Origin: Tritrichomonas foetus
Taxonomy: Eukaryota; Parabasalia; Tritrichomonadida; Tritrichomonadidae
DNA: 64,000 nt
Assembly: GCA_001839685.1 (NCBI GenBank)
Contig: MLAK01001348.1
Location: forward strand, 52,222-116,221
Direction: 5' to 3'
Notes under the pieces: generated by a model
Databases searched by the model: none
What the model was told of the DNA's origin: nothing
Seen by the model: only the letters and a program-made list of their open reading frames with translations
Part shown: piece after piece, positions 21,075-30,634 of the stretch
Layout of the letters: the number at the start of each line of letters is the position of its first letter
Position numbering within the stretch: position 1 is the first letter of the stretch
Translations under genes and position numbers: made by a program

Positions 21075-22502
21075 TTATTTAAAACAAAACATAGATGTGA
21101 AAATTGAAAATACGATTACAACAGCTGTTATTATCAAAGTTGTTGTTGGATCTTCTGAATAATGCTTTTTCCATGAATTTTTCAAATTTTCAAAAGAAAT
21201 TTCTAATTCATTTTGCGATTGTTCTTCGTTTTTTTCGTCACTTTTAGGGTTGAAAAGATCTTTGGTCAAGAAATCTAATTTTATTGGTTTATATGAATCA
21301 GAATCCTCTGCTTTATCATTTTTATTAATCTTGTAAAATTGTGGATAGTTTTTTTCATTATATTTTTTGATTTGTTCAAAATCATTTGCTAGAATAATAT
21401 TTGAAAATTGAATACTTCCATCAACAGTCCACAGATCAAATCCGAGTCCGGTTAATTTGGAAAAATTGTAAGGATGGTTATCAACGAAATAATTAGGATT
21501 AACTATTTTCCTTGATCTCCATTTTCCTTTATATTGGGGATTTCTATACATGGGAGGCTCCCAAGGTCCGACAAATTTTGGATTGATTGTTAAAGGTGGC
21601 TCATAATGTCCGCAACCTGGTGCATCTTTACATTTTGGATTTTCAATCATTTCTGGTTCCCATTTTCCATAAAGATTCTCATCCCATTCTTCAGGTTTTG
21701 TAGATTTTGGATTAGGAATCATTTTTTCTTCGTTTAAAAGCCATCCTTGTGGTGGTTCCAACTTTTCTGGATCTTGAATGAACTCAGGCTCATTTTCATC
21801 CCAATCTTTGGGTTTTTTCGCATTTTCATCAACAATGAATTCCTCGTCAACCCAGTCTTCAGGTTTTTTATCGTTTGTATCATCAATTTGATGAGGTGGA
21901 TTAATCGGCGGCTCAAAATCATTCAATAAGGAGCCAAATCGAACTGGTTTTCCATTAACATGAATTTCAAATTTATTATCATTTTTGATGATTAAAGTGA
22001 AAACTTTTGAAGTTGATGAAATATTAGCAATTGGATTATCAATCATTTGTTTTTCTTCATACTTATTCAAAATAGGATTCCAATGTTTCAATATGAAGTG
22101 AATTTTATTTGTGTCGCCACATTGGTCAGGTCCGAACATGATTATATAATTGGTTTCATTAGAAAGTGAGTCTTGATTGAATTTTTCTGGACCAAATAAC
22201 TTTATATATGCACCTGAACAATTAACAGGAATAATAGATTTCACTTCATATTGGATGATAAATGATTTTTTTGTGAAAGTTATTGGCTTTTCAAAAAATG
22301 TGGAAATTCCATGAAAACTATTTTTTGTACTCATTTGAAGATATGACTTATATTTGTCTGATTTTCGAATCCATTCACCAGAATAATTATTCAATTTGGT
22401 TGGATTCCATCTTTCCCTCCATGAATCATTATCAAAATGCTCATTATATAGAAAGCCATATTGCTGTGAATTAGTGTAATGAGTCAAGAGGAAGAATATC
22501 AT
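21075..22502 (-). CDS. CANX: Calnexin (ER membrane lectin chaperone)
   Basis: A 475-residue calnexin. It has a signal peptide (MIFFLLTHYTNS), an N-terminal lectin domain (FDNDSWRERW to IHVNGKPV), and then the proline-rich arm (about residues 210-340). The arm has four motif-1 units (KPEDWVDEE, KPKDWDENE, a degenerate PPQGWLLNE, KPEEWDEN) and four motif-2 units (GKWEPEMIENP, GHYEPPLTINP, GPWEPPMYRNP, GKWRSRKIVNP). The globular domain is completed by GLGFDLWTVDGSIQFSNI. A C-terminal membrane helix (TTTLIITAVVIVFSIFTSMF) separates it from soluble calreticulin; the cytosolic tail is almost absent (CFK). It should retain glycoproteins in the ER during folding. It diverges from the armadillo-like gene with a shared 355-bp upstream region. 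Confidence 0.95.
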   Translation of the reverse strand: MIFFLLTHYTNSQQYGFLYNEHFDNDSWRERWNPTKLNNYSGEWIRKSDKYKSYLQMSTKNSFHGISTFFEKPITFTKKSFIIQYEVKSIIPVNCSGAYIKLFGPEKFNQDSLSNETNYIIMFGPDQCGDTNKIHFILKHWNPILNKYEEKQMIDNPIANISSTSKVFTLIIKNDNKFEIHVNGKPVRFGSLLNDFEPPINPPHQIDDTNDKKPEDWVDEEFIVDENAKKPKDWDENEPEFIQDPEKLEPPQGWLLNEEKMIPNPKSTKPEEWDENLYGKWEPEMIENPKCKDAPGCGHYEPPLTINPKFVGPWEPPMYRNPQYKGKWRSRKIVNPNYFVDNHPYNFSKLTGLGFDLWTVDGSIQFSNIILANDFEQIKKYNEKNYPQFYKINKNDKAEDSDSYKPIKLDFLTKDLFNPKSDEKNEEQSQNELEISFENLKNSWKKHYSEDPTTTLIITAVVIVFSIFTSMFCFK

Positions 22503-22857
22503 TTTTGAATAGATTTATATTTGGTCGGGCTAAATATAGACTTAAAAAGAAATTGAAGCGTAACAGAATCTTTGTATTAAAATTTTTGAGTATATTATGA
22601 AAAAGTGAATAATTGTTAATGTAAATGGTCGATTTTTCATTGAACTCATAAAATGAAAATATTTTTGCTTGTATTCGTTTTCATTGGATTCTACTTGGCA
22701 CAAATAATATATATATTTCTTATAGATAAAAGAAATATGATTAACTAATAAAAGTGACAATGTTTCGATATCAATTTTAACAGCCAAATAAGCACAGAAA
22801 CTTCATCGTTGTTTGGCCATATAAACATAGAATTAATCATATTTCTTTTTTCTCGAA
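22503..22857. other. Divergent promoter region
   Basis: 355 bases between two gene starts on opposite strands, so it should hold both promoters. TCATATTTC lies 20 bases before the right-hand ATG. No other element recognised. Confidence 0.4.
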
Positions 22858-24225
22858 ATGGATATATCCAATCCTCTCGAGATCGAAAATATTCGAAATT
22901 TACGGAGTTCGATTGACAAATTAAAGGAAAAAACTCAGAAAGCCGATAATACCGAGAAATTAGTATTCGAATATCACCAATATTTTCACGACATGATGGA
23001 GTTACTGACCTCCGAAGATCCAGAAGAACTTCACACAGCCATCACCTTCTTCAAACATTACATCCAACTCTCGAAAAATCATCAGCTCGCCGAATATTTC
23101 TTAAAATATACGAATTCTCTTGGCCGAATCATAGAAATTTTTCTTGAAAATGAATATCCTATCGTTATAGAAGACTCGCTTGACCTTTTATATTATTTAT
23201 ACCTTTTTATCCCAATTAATTTAAATACAAATGCTTTAGAAAAAATCGCTGAACGTGTTGTTTATTTATTTTCGTATGGTATCTTTTCTTTGGCCGTTCT
23301 TCTCCTAAACTTTATTGAAACGCTCTGCAACCAAAATGAATCATTTTGCCAAATGTTATTTCGATGCGATGTATTTGAAAATGCGTACGAGCTTGTTATG
23401 GGTGAACTGGATGATGTTGACGAATTAGTTGAAGCCCAAGGAAGAGCTTTTTATGCTATCACTCGAGTCAAATTTGATGAAAAATATATTCCAGACGTAA
23501 TTTCGAGAATTGCGATATTTTTCGGTTTGAATAATGCTTCTGTTCATTATTATGGACTTTTAATGCTAACTCGAATGCTTGAATATGGTCTCGATATTTC
23601 TCAGTTTGAATTTTTTATTGAAAATTTCGTCACTTTTTCAGCCGCATCAAAAAAAGTGCTCATGGAATTATTAAATTTGATTCCAAAAATCAGGGATCAA
23701 GAATATATACGAAAAATTCTTTGTGAAGATTTCGTAAACAACTTATCTGTTCAATGTTGGGAAAAAAGAACTCATAGTAGAGTTCGAGCAGCAATTTTTC
23801 GGTTTTTCAGAAAAATTTCACCTATTTTTAGGCCAAATGATGTTGATAATCTCCTCATCGTTGCTGCAGTCCATAGTCTCACCAAAAGCTTTCGTGAAGT
23901 TAAACAAAGTGTTCTTCTTTTAACATGTTATTGTCAAGGTGATTTGAACTTTGCGATAAAATTGGGGTTCACCGGAATAATGCTAGTTTTGGGAACATCT
24001 CTGGCCGATAACAAAAGTGTTTTAAATGACCTTATATTTGACCTTTTGGGATATATCGGACATGCTGCAGTGGTTTTGAATATTGACTTAAGAATGGCTG
24101 ATGGATACAACCTTGTGGCAATGTCATTAAATATGATCATTAATGATCCTGAATCTGACGTCAATTTTAACAAAGCATCAGAACTTTCCAAATTTTATTT
24201 CGTTGAAGAAGGTCTTGATGAATGA
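22858..24225 (+). CDS. Armadillo/HEAT-like helical protein, function unknown
   Basis: A 455-residue, almost entirely helical protein with regular Leu/Ile/Phe spacing (for example SLDLLYYLYLFIP, SLAVLLLNFIETLC, VKQSVLLLTCYCQ), as in armadillo or HEAT solenoids. The N-terminus is a charged coiled coil (SSIDKLKEKTQKADN). No catalytic motif, signal peptide or membrane helix was seen. Such solenoids generally act as protein scaffolds; trichomonad genomes hold many unnamed ones. I do not recognise a specific orthologue. The ATG at 22858 is the first in frame and lies 20 bases after TCATATTTC. Confidence 0.8.
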   Translation: MDISNPLEIENIRNLRSSIDKLKEKTQKADNTEKLVFEYHQYFHDMMELLTSEDPEELHTAITFFKHYIQLSKNHQLAEYFLKYTNSLGRIIEIFLENEYPIVIEDSLDLLYYLYLFIPINLNTNALEKIAERVVYLFSYGIFSLAVLLLNFIETLCNQNESFCQMLFRCDVFENAYELVMGELDDVDELVEAQGRAFYAITRVKFDEKYIPDVISRIAIFFGLNNASVHYYGLLMLTRMLEYGLDISQFEFFIENFVTFSAASKKVLMELLNLIPKIRDQEYIRKILCEDFVNNLSVQCWEKRTHSRVRAAIFRFFRKISPIFRPNDVDNLLIVAAVHSLTKSFREVKQSVLLLTCYCQGDLNFAIKLGFTGIMLVLGTSLADNKSVLNDLIFDLLGYIGHAAVVLNIDLRMADGYNLVAMSLNMIINDPESDVNFNKASELSKFYFVEEGLDE

Positions 24226-24556
24226 GGATTTTAATGAATTTGTGTTGTAGAAACATTTGTAGAAACATTTTCATTCTTATCTATATTTGTTTGAATTTTA
24301 TAAATATATTTATTTGCTATCCATTTTTTTTCTTCTTTATTTTCATCGTCTACTCTTTGTTTGAAGAATAGAGAGGGTTCATGCCAGGTTTCGGCGAGAA
24401 AATTTAAATAAAAGATTCCCAGACATTTTCAGATCATTTATGAATTGAATTAATTCAACGAAATTATTTTTTCTGATATTTTGAAAAGTGGCTTTGAAAA
24501 ATCACAATATAAACTATTCAAAAAAGTACAGTAATCTCATTCACAATTATCTGACA
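24226..24556. other. Intergenic with candidate initiator
   Basis: 331 bases, AT-rich. TCATTCACAATT at 24537-24548 precedes the LIM gene. The open frame extends to a GTG at 24488, but that part is low-complexity and probably 5' leader. Confidence 0.4.
24537..24548 (+). promoter_or_regulatory. Candidate TCA-type initiator before the LIM gene
   Basis: TCATTCACAATT, 9 bases before ATG 24557, resembles the trichomonad Inr (TCAYTWY, often followed by a second TCA). It supports choosing 24557 as the start instead of the GTG at 24488. Short match, so low confidence. Confidence 0.35.
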
Positions 24557-26407
24557 ATGTCTATTTTGGTGCCAAAAGATAAAGAAAACGACGATTTGGA
24601 TAGTTATTCTTCATCCTCAGAAAGTTCACATGAATCCAAAAGACACCAACCAAAGAATAGACAAGAAAAAGTTGATGCGATAAAATCAGATGAATCTGAT
24701 TCGAATAGCAACGATAAAAATAAAAGCATGGTTAAAAAACCAACTATTAGAATAGCACCTTCTGTGAAGCAAAAAAGTCGAACCCCGGCTCCTTCAAATA
24801 TCAGATCAACAATAGATTTATCTGATCCACTTTTATCTAAAAACATATCGGCTGATAAAAATGATGCTACTTCTACTAATTTTTTAAATTTGGTAAAATC
24901 AAATTCAACTTCGAACTTGAATGATGCTCAAATAGAAGAAGTTATGTCAGAATTGGATCTTGAAGAATTAATGACATCTGGTTTACACTCAGATAATTCA
25001 AATCAACCACCTAAATTTCTAGACAACCCAAGCATTTTCCCACAAATTTCGAAAGAACTTTTTCCAACATTTGACATTTCTTCTTATAATTCTTTGAACT
25101 CAACTAACCAGCAATATTTAAATACTTTTGTTGATAAAAAAGATGATTTATTTAATGAAAGTGAAAATATTAATATGAAGGAATTTGGATTTGCTGATGA
25201 TTCAAATCTCAATTTTGATGCAAGCTCTTTATCAAATGGTGAATCAGAATCTACAAATAATCTTCCTGTTCCAATCAAATACTCTGAAGAAGATTTTGTA
25301 CTTCCTAATATGCCAACTTTTTCCAAAAGTGATAATAACATTTTCGCTAATCAAATGAGTGGTGAACTCGAAAAAACCCTTTTGAAAAAATGCCAAAAAT
25401 GCTCAAAAACTATTAAAGAAGAAGGTATTTTTATAAATGGATTGTTTTATCATAAGAAATGTTGTTTTTGTGAAAAATGTAAAAAGGAACTACACAGCAA
25501 ATCAAAATGTATTCTATATCATGAAAAACTTCATTGTAAAAAATGCTGTAAAATAAACAAAAAATCAAAAATAGAAATTTGTCAGGTTTGTTTACAAAAT
25601 ATTTACGATCAAACAGAATTGATTCACTTTCCAAATGGTTTCCAATCACACCTCAACTGTTTATCATGTTATAGATGCGGTAAATGTGTTTTTAATTCTA
25701 GAAAAAATGAACAATATAAGAAGAAAATCAATAAAGAAGATCATGGAAAGGTCAAGAATTATAAGATTTTAGATGATAATGGATTCCATTTTATATTAAA
25801 TGATGAAATATTGAAAGATAAAATAATTTGTATCGATTGTGAAAGTGTTCTTAAGACTCAAAAATGTTGTTCATGTGAGAAAATAATATATGAAAATGCA
25901 ATAAAGAAGCATAAGAAACTTTTTCATCAAAGATGCTTCAAATGCGAAATTTGTAATGAGCAACTTTTCGGAAATTCTTTTGTAATTCATCATAATAGAT
26001 TTTTATGCTGGAAACATGGTGAAATTTATGCTAATTCATGCGCATTTTGTAAGACGCATTTCAAAAACGATGAAACCGATAAGATTCGTTGGAATGGGAA
26101 ACTTTTTCATCATGATTGCTTCGTTTGCAGAGTATGTGGGAATCAGTTGGATGTATCAACTTGTAAAACCTTGCATAGACGGCCACATTGTTCAAAATGC
26201 TTCGACATCAGAAAAAGTGAAGGAGATACCAATTCTGAAGGAAAAAGCCTCAATCATCATCATGTTGTCAATGAATCACAACAAAGAATGAAAAGATTTA
26301 AAGAACAACATGATATTGATGTCATTTTTCCACGTTATGGAGACCAAAAATTTGAAACTGCTGAAGATATTCAAAAAGATCAACCAGTTGTTTTTAAAAA
26401 TTTTTAA
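24557..26407 (+). CDS. Four-LIM-domain protein
   Basis: A 616-residue protein. Residues 1-270 are Ser/Asn/Asp-rich and probably disordered. Four LIM zinc-binding domains follow, starting near residues 279 (CQKCSK), 341 (CQVCLQ), 436 (CCSCEK) and 494 (CAFCKT). Each has the paired CxxC...HxxC and CxxC...CxxC/H ligands, for example FHQRCFKCEIC and FHHDCFVCRVC. The second LIM carries a Lys-rich insert (QYKKKINKEDHGKVKN). A tandem array at the C-terminus is like paxillin or zyxin, which link adhesion and actin; LIM domains bind proteins. The disordered N-terminus may hold short peptide motifs. The longest frame starts at GTG 24488; the first ATG is 24557. Confidence 0.88.
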   Translation: MSILVPKDKENDDLDSYSSSSESSHESKRHQPKNRQEKVDAIKSDESDSNSNDKNKSMVKKPTIRIAPSVKQKSRTPAPSNIRSTIDLSDPLLSKNISADKNDATSTNFLNLVKSNSTSNLNDAQIEEVMSELDLEELMTSGLHSDNSNQPPKFLDNPSIFPQISKELFPTFDISSYNSLNSTNQQYLNTFVDKKDDLFNESENINMKEFGFADDSNLNFDASSLSNGESESTNNLPVPIKYSEEDFVLPNMPTFSKSDNNIFANQMSGELEKTLLKKCQKCSKTIKEEGIFINGLFYHKKCCFCEKCKKELHSKSKCILYHEKLHCKKCCKINKKSKIEICQVCLQNIYDQTELIHFPNGFQSHLNCLSCYRCGKCVFNSRKNEQYKKKINKEDHGKVKNYKILDDNGFHFILNDEILKDKIICIDCESVLKTQKCCSCEKIIYENAIKKHKKLFHQRCFKCEICNEQLFGNSFVIHHNRFLCWKHGEIYANSCAFCKTHFKNDETDKIRWNGKLFHHDCFVCRVCGNQLDVSTCKTLHRRPHCSKCFDIRKSEGDTNSEGKSLNHHHVVNESQQRMKRFKEQHDIDVIFPRYGDQKFETAEDIQKDQPVVFKNF

Positions 26408-28328
26408 TGCCGAATTCTTGTTAGAATGTTATCATATTTGTGTATATTACATTATATTGTGTATTAAATTATATTATTTTACCTTATCACTTTTAAACGT
26501 TATTTTCTGATAATTTGAATATAAAATTATGCAAATATGAATGAGTAAAATGTCCCATAACTAATAGTTAAAGCCGATTTCAATTTCATAAGCTCGAAAT
26601 AATTTGTCATTTCTTAAAAGTCATCTATATGAAAATTAGCTCCTTATATGAAAAATAATCACAACAAAGTGTAAATTGTTAACTCACTATGTTTGGGTAT
26701 GCATTTCTGATTTTGTTAATGAGATTCCTGAACTAGATTTGGAGAAATGAGCCATATCTGGCTCATCATACATATTAATAACTCGTATCTCTCGAATGAT
26801 ATCAAGAGAAAAAACATATATCATAAAAGTATTAGTTTCATAAGAAATAGCATTTCATAATTGATCCAAAATAGCTATTCATTGTTTATTCTAATCATGT
26901 AAAAAGTAGATTCACTGATTAACAATTTCTTTTTATTCCCATTCAGAGATATGATGGACATTGGCCAATATTTATTATTCTACAATTTTTGTTGGTGGAA
27001 ATATAGAATTTACAGTTCTTTGGAACCCCAACAATAGATTGGTTTGTACCTTGAAGGCCAGGTATAGTTTTATTGGTTTCAACAACAGTGCTAAAACGTC
27101 ACCAAATGCAGCATCGCGACTGATGCTAATGTATGTGATCAATTTATTATGATCATTCTATATAATTCATATGGGGAAGTGTGGAATTCCTTATTATGGA
27201 TGATGACTTTATTACCATATTATGGAAAATATTTATTTATTTCTTCAAAGTTTAAAAATAGATCAGGTACTCATTTTAAATTCCTAAACGAATTTTCTGA
27301 AGATCATATTCTAACCTCCAGAATCTAATGTGATATCCATATTGATCTATAGTATCATGACTAAATAAAAGAACTCTCTCTGGATTTGATTGAAATGGGA
27401 TGATGCCAGATATTAACTTTTCATTGGCCAATATTAGTTCCCTTGAAGATGTTTTTCTACTCTGTCTGATTAAAATTATTTCATCGTCAATGTTAATTTG
27501 ATTATTATTGTCATTTAGGAGTTTTATTATATATAATAGTAAGAAACCATTGTTATACAATCTTTCAATTATTATAAGGAGGACCTTCTTTACCTTTAAG
27601 ACTCTTTAACCAATCAGTTTCTGATAATTGCTTGTTGCCACACACTAAATCACTCACACATACAAAATAAGAATCAAAACATTTGCAGCTTTTCAAGAAT
27701 CTTTTCTCGCATGACTTAAAATTTATTGCATTTATTTTTATTGAACCAAAAATATGGTGATTTATTTCAAGAATTACTTGAAAATATATTAAAAAATGAA
27801 GATGAAAGATACATTTTTTTCATATAAGTCTTACTTTAAATTGTCAAGTTGTTGGCAATTAATTGTTCTTGAATTAATGTTATGTATTCTTCGAAAATTT
27901 AATTTCATATGTTGATATTTCTTTTTTTCTGTTTCTCTTCATGCCAAGTCTCACCTAAGGAATTTCATTTGTTTCCAATAATGCATAATATTAGATATTA
28001 ATATCAGAAATTTCAACAAAAGATGATATGTCTCGTTATTCTCAATACATCTATGTTTTTATTATTCTCATGATGATCAACGGAGTCATTGTTTTGTAAA
28101 TACTTTGTCCTATGATATTCAGTTAAATCAAATTCCCAATTAGTTAAAGCATCTCTTTGTTCAATTCACAATGGCTTTTCCCGATCTCATATGCTTTAAT
28201 GATATGAATAATATTTAATAAAATTCGAACTCAATGAAATAACTTAAACATCAAGAAATGTAAGACAATAAAAAATATGAAAATCATAATAGAAAATGAT
28301 ATCAGATCTATTTACAAACAAATATTGT
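26408..28328. other. Gene-poor region with broken reading frames
   Basis: About 1.9 kb without an intact gene. Short coding-like pieces occur on both strands: VWVCISDFVNEIPELDLEK (+, near 26,694) ends at a TGA, and a 63-codon ATG frame lies at 26961-27152 (+). The best supported relic is annotated separately at 27276-27800 (-). The rest is AT-rich and featureless to me. Confidence 0.4.
27276..27800 (-). pseudogene. Broken gene of unknown family
   Basis: Two coding-like minus-strand frames abut. The first (27,800 down to 27,565) has no Met start and includes INFKSCEKRFLKSCKCFDS and KSLKGKEGPPYNN before a stop. The second, in another frame (27,560 to 27,276), continues with NDNNNQINIDDEIILIRQ, NPERVLLFSHDTIDQYGYHI and FWRLEYDLQKIRLGI. 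The abutting frames suggest one gene with a frameshift and a lost start. I do not recognise the protein. Confidence 0.35.
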
Positions 28329-28685
28329 TCAAAAGAACCATGATTCTTGCTCCAACGAGAAGAAATTATCTGGAAACTCTGTGTCTATGATATCAAGCAT
28401 TTTATAGTCGACCGAAATCGGTTCGAAATCAATAGGGTGATGTTCTGGAAAATTCAAAAGACTATCTGTATCGTTTGTTGTGATATAAGAAAGATCTGAA
28501 TTGGATTGTTTTGTCAATTCGTTATCTTGGGATTGAAAAGCTTCTTTGTGATGAGGAATTATTTTTCCATCAATTTTAGAAATTTGACCTTTGCTATCTA
28601 ATTGATAGAATGTGATTCCATCTTCCTCTTCAATAGATATCCAATGTGCTTTTATATGAAATGCTGGTCGTCCGGTTTTTATCAT
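28329..28685 (-). CDS. Small hypothetical protein
   Basis: A 118-residue frame from the first ATG (28685); the longer frame starts at a TTG. It starts MIKTGRPAFHIKAHWISIEE, continues with ITFYQLDSKGQISKIDGK, and ends in an acidic, aromatic tail (IDTEFPDNFFSLEQESWFF). The composition is mixed and protein-like, unlike random AT-rich frames. No domain recognised. The acidic/aromatic tail looks like an interaction or activation segment, but that is speculation. It stands alone between the gene-poor region and a transposon, so it could be a fragment. Confidence 0.5.
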   Translation of the reverse strand: MIKTGRPAFHIKAHWISIEEEDGITFYQLDSKGQISKIDGKIIPHHKEAFQSQDNELTKQSNSDLSYITTNDTDSLLNFPEHHPIDFEPISVDYKMLDIIDTEFPDNFFSLEQESWFF

Positions 28686-28978
28686 TTTATAAAAAAAAAG
28701 TGAATTAAAATTTTTTGCCTTGAAATGAAATTTTTGAAAAATGAGCAAATTGTTTGATATTTTGAATAAATTGTCCTAGATATCTATGGAATTTTGAATA
28801 GGTTGAACAAAATTTCAGAATAAAATTTTTGGATAAACATTCAAAAATTTTGAGTTGAATATCATTTCAAAAAAATTGTGTGGTTGATCAAATTGGTCGA
28901 ATATTCAATATTTTCTTTTATGTTAAAAAATAAAGGTCAGAATAAAGCATTTGATTCAAAATTAATTTGGACAAACAG

Positions 28979-28986
28979 AACAGCAC
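28979..28986. repeat. 8-bp target-site duplication, left side of transposon copy A
   Basis: AACAGCAC here is repeated exactly at 30085-30092 on the other side of the element. Confidence 0.85.
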
Positions 28987-30084
28987 AGATGTATACAAAC
29001 TAACTAGCTCTAGATGTAGAAGACTATTGAGAGATCTAAATGAATAATTGTTGATATTATTGTCATCTAAAAATTATTTAATTGTAATCCTATTAATAAT
29101 ATATAAATATTATAATTTAAAAATCAAGATACAGAGAAAACCAAATCCAAAAAAAAAATTGTGAGAAAAAAATAAACCCCACAGAAATTTCTGAGAATTA
29201 TTGAGATAAAAAGTGATTTTATAGCATTAATATCTTGATTATTTCTGATCATAAATCGTGCTTTTTATTATCATATGACCCTCCATCGAAAATTATAATG
29301 TTTTCCAAAATACAAAAATGAAGTATAAAAAAAATATTAATAATTTTGATATAAATAAAAAAAATTTAGGCATCAATGAGAAGATTATGAATGTTTTGCC
29401 ATCTAAATGGCGAGTCATCAGAAAATTCACTTGGCATTGAGTCTGGAAAAAAACATATTGGATTCCATTTTTCTTGATTTGGTCTTTCAATCGTTGTATC
29501 TGTATCCCTGCTTGAGAATGTGCTGTTGAGGACTGCCAGTCTATTTTCTTCATATACTAAAATTTTATGACAGAAAAGATTTCAATACATTCTTATTTGT
29601 CAAATGGAAATTGAATTAATTCAACATCACTGAGTTAAAACTATCAAAATTTTCGCGATTTTTAATTAAAAATCGATAGAAGAAGTGTAAATAGAATTAT
29701 GGGAAGCAGTATTATAATCTTTGTGATTCTTGGAAAAAAAGCTTCTCACAATTTTTTTTTAGGCTTTCTCCAAAATCGCTCTTTTTTCGGTTTAATTGTT
29801 GCAAAATTTCAAAACTATGAATAAATATGGCTCATAACTATAAAAAATAGATTTAACAATTGATTGAAAGACTTATCACCCGAAAACTGAAACAATAGCT
29901 TCTTCAGAATCATTTTCGAAATATTTTTGAATTCGGCCATTTGCGAAGTTTGCGATAAGGGAAATTTNCGTCATTCTTTTAGCTATTTGGGTTTTGATTT
30001 TTGACTGATGGTATTAAGTAATACTGATGATAAGGATCATTTTAGTGATTTCGTACGTTAAGATTATTTGGTTTGTATACATCT
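28987..30084. mobile_element. DNA transposon copy A (TIR element, 8-bp TSD), internally deleted
   Basis: A 1,098-bp element that recurs at 53867-54961 with about 98% identity by eye. It starts AGATGTATACAAAC and ends with the exact inverse complement GTTTGTATACATCT (14-bp perfect terminal inverted repeats), and is flanked by the 8-bp duplication AACAGCAC. These are the marks of cut-and-paste transposition. It has no full transposase. Two open minus-strand pieces remain: 30013-29876 (IANFANGRIQKYFENDSEEA) and 29581-29366 (DSPFRWQNIHNLLIDA then stop). They look like the front and end of one gene whose middle is gone or shifted. An 8-bp duplication fits hAT, P or Merlin-like superfamilies, but the terminus matches none I know. 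One N lies at 29968. Confidence 0.88.
29366..29581 (-). pseudogene. 3' coding relic inside transposon copy A
   Basis: A 71-codon open frame without a Met start: VYEENRLAVLNSTFSSRDTD, later KWNPICFFPDSMPSEFSDD and FRWQNIHNLLIDA, then TAA. Copy B keeps the same frame with three amino-acid differences (S to L, D to E, H to R). The alternative 86-codon ATG frame over the same DNA (29293-29553) is broken by a TGA in copy B, so the frame given here is the better candidate. It is probably the C-terminus of the parent element's protein or of a captured host gene. Confidence 0.45.
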
Positions 30085-30092
30085 AACAGCAC
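30085..30092. repeat. 8-bp target-site duplication, right side of transposon copy A
   Basis: AACAGCAC, identical to 28979-28986. Confidence 0.85.
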
Positions 30093-30244
30093 ACAGATCA
30101 AGAAAAGAAGGTAATTCAAAAAGTGAATTAGAAGAAATAAAATGACTAAAAGTTAGAGTAATTACAAATAGCAAAAGAAAACATCATTATTACAAAGATA
30201 TTTGTTATACATGTTGAGGAAATAAAAAAGAAAAAAGAAAATTT

Positions 30245-30318
30245 AGCCTCCGGCGGGACTCGAACCCGCAACCCCAAGATTAAGAGTCTTATGCTCTAGC
30301 CGGTTGAGCTACGAAGGC
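30245..30318 (-). tRNA. tRNA-Lys (anticodon CTT)
   Basis: On the minus strand a full cloverleaf folds: acceptor GCCTTCG/CGGAGGC with one T-G pair, D arm GCTC/GAGC, anticodon arm TAAGA/TCTTG around loop CTCTTAA, and T arm GCGGG/CCCGC around TTCGAGT. The anticodon CTT reads AAG (Lys). There is no intron and CCA is not encoded. The discriminator base is T, uncommon for Lys. A T-rich stretch follows (AAATTTTCTTTTTT), suiting RNA polymerase III termination. Internal A and B boxes (TAGCTCAACCGG, GGTTCGAGTCC) are present. It lies 160 bp from transposon copy A. Confidence 0.95.
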
Positions 30319-30634
30319 TTCGGTTCTCAAAATAATTCAAATAATAAAATGAATTTTGATACTTCTGATCATCAATATTGAGACTGGATATTCTTTCAGG
30401 AAATAATTTTTTCTAAAATTTGAGAACCACATCAAAGACTTATATCGAATATCTTGCAAATGAATTCACAAAATATTTATAAAATTCATCAATCACTTTT
30501 ATCAAAAATATCATTTTTTTGATTTCTATCTATTCATTAATTCAAGTGAAAGAAAAGAACCATCAAATTCGAAAATTGCAAATTTTGGTTTTAATCATAA
30601 AAAAAAAATAATATATTCAAACCTTTCATTTCGA
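30319..30634. other. Intergenic
   Basis: 316 bases upstream of the tRNA and downstream of the Rab gene; AT-rich. Nothing recognised. Confidence 0.4.

Noticed and set aside
29293..29553. 86-codon ATG frame in transposon copy A as a transposase
   Set aside because: The same frame has a TGA in copy B and its end is hydrophobic low complexity; the overlapping frame ending NLLIDA is better conserved.
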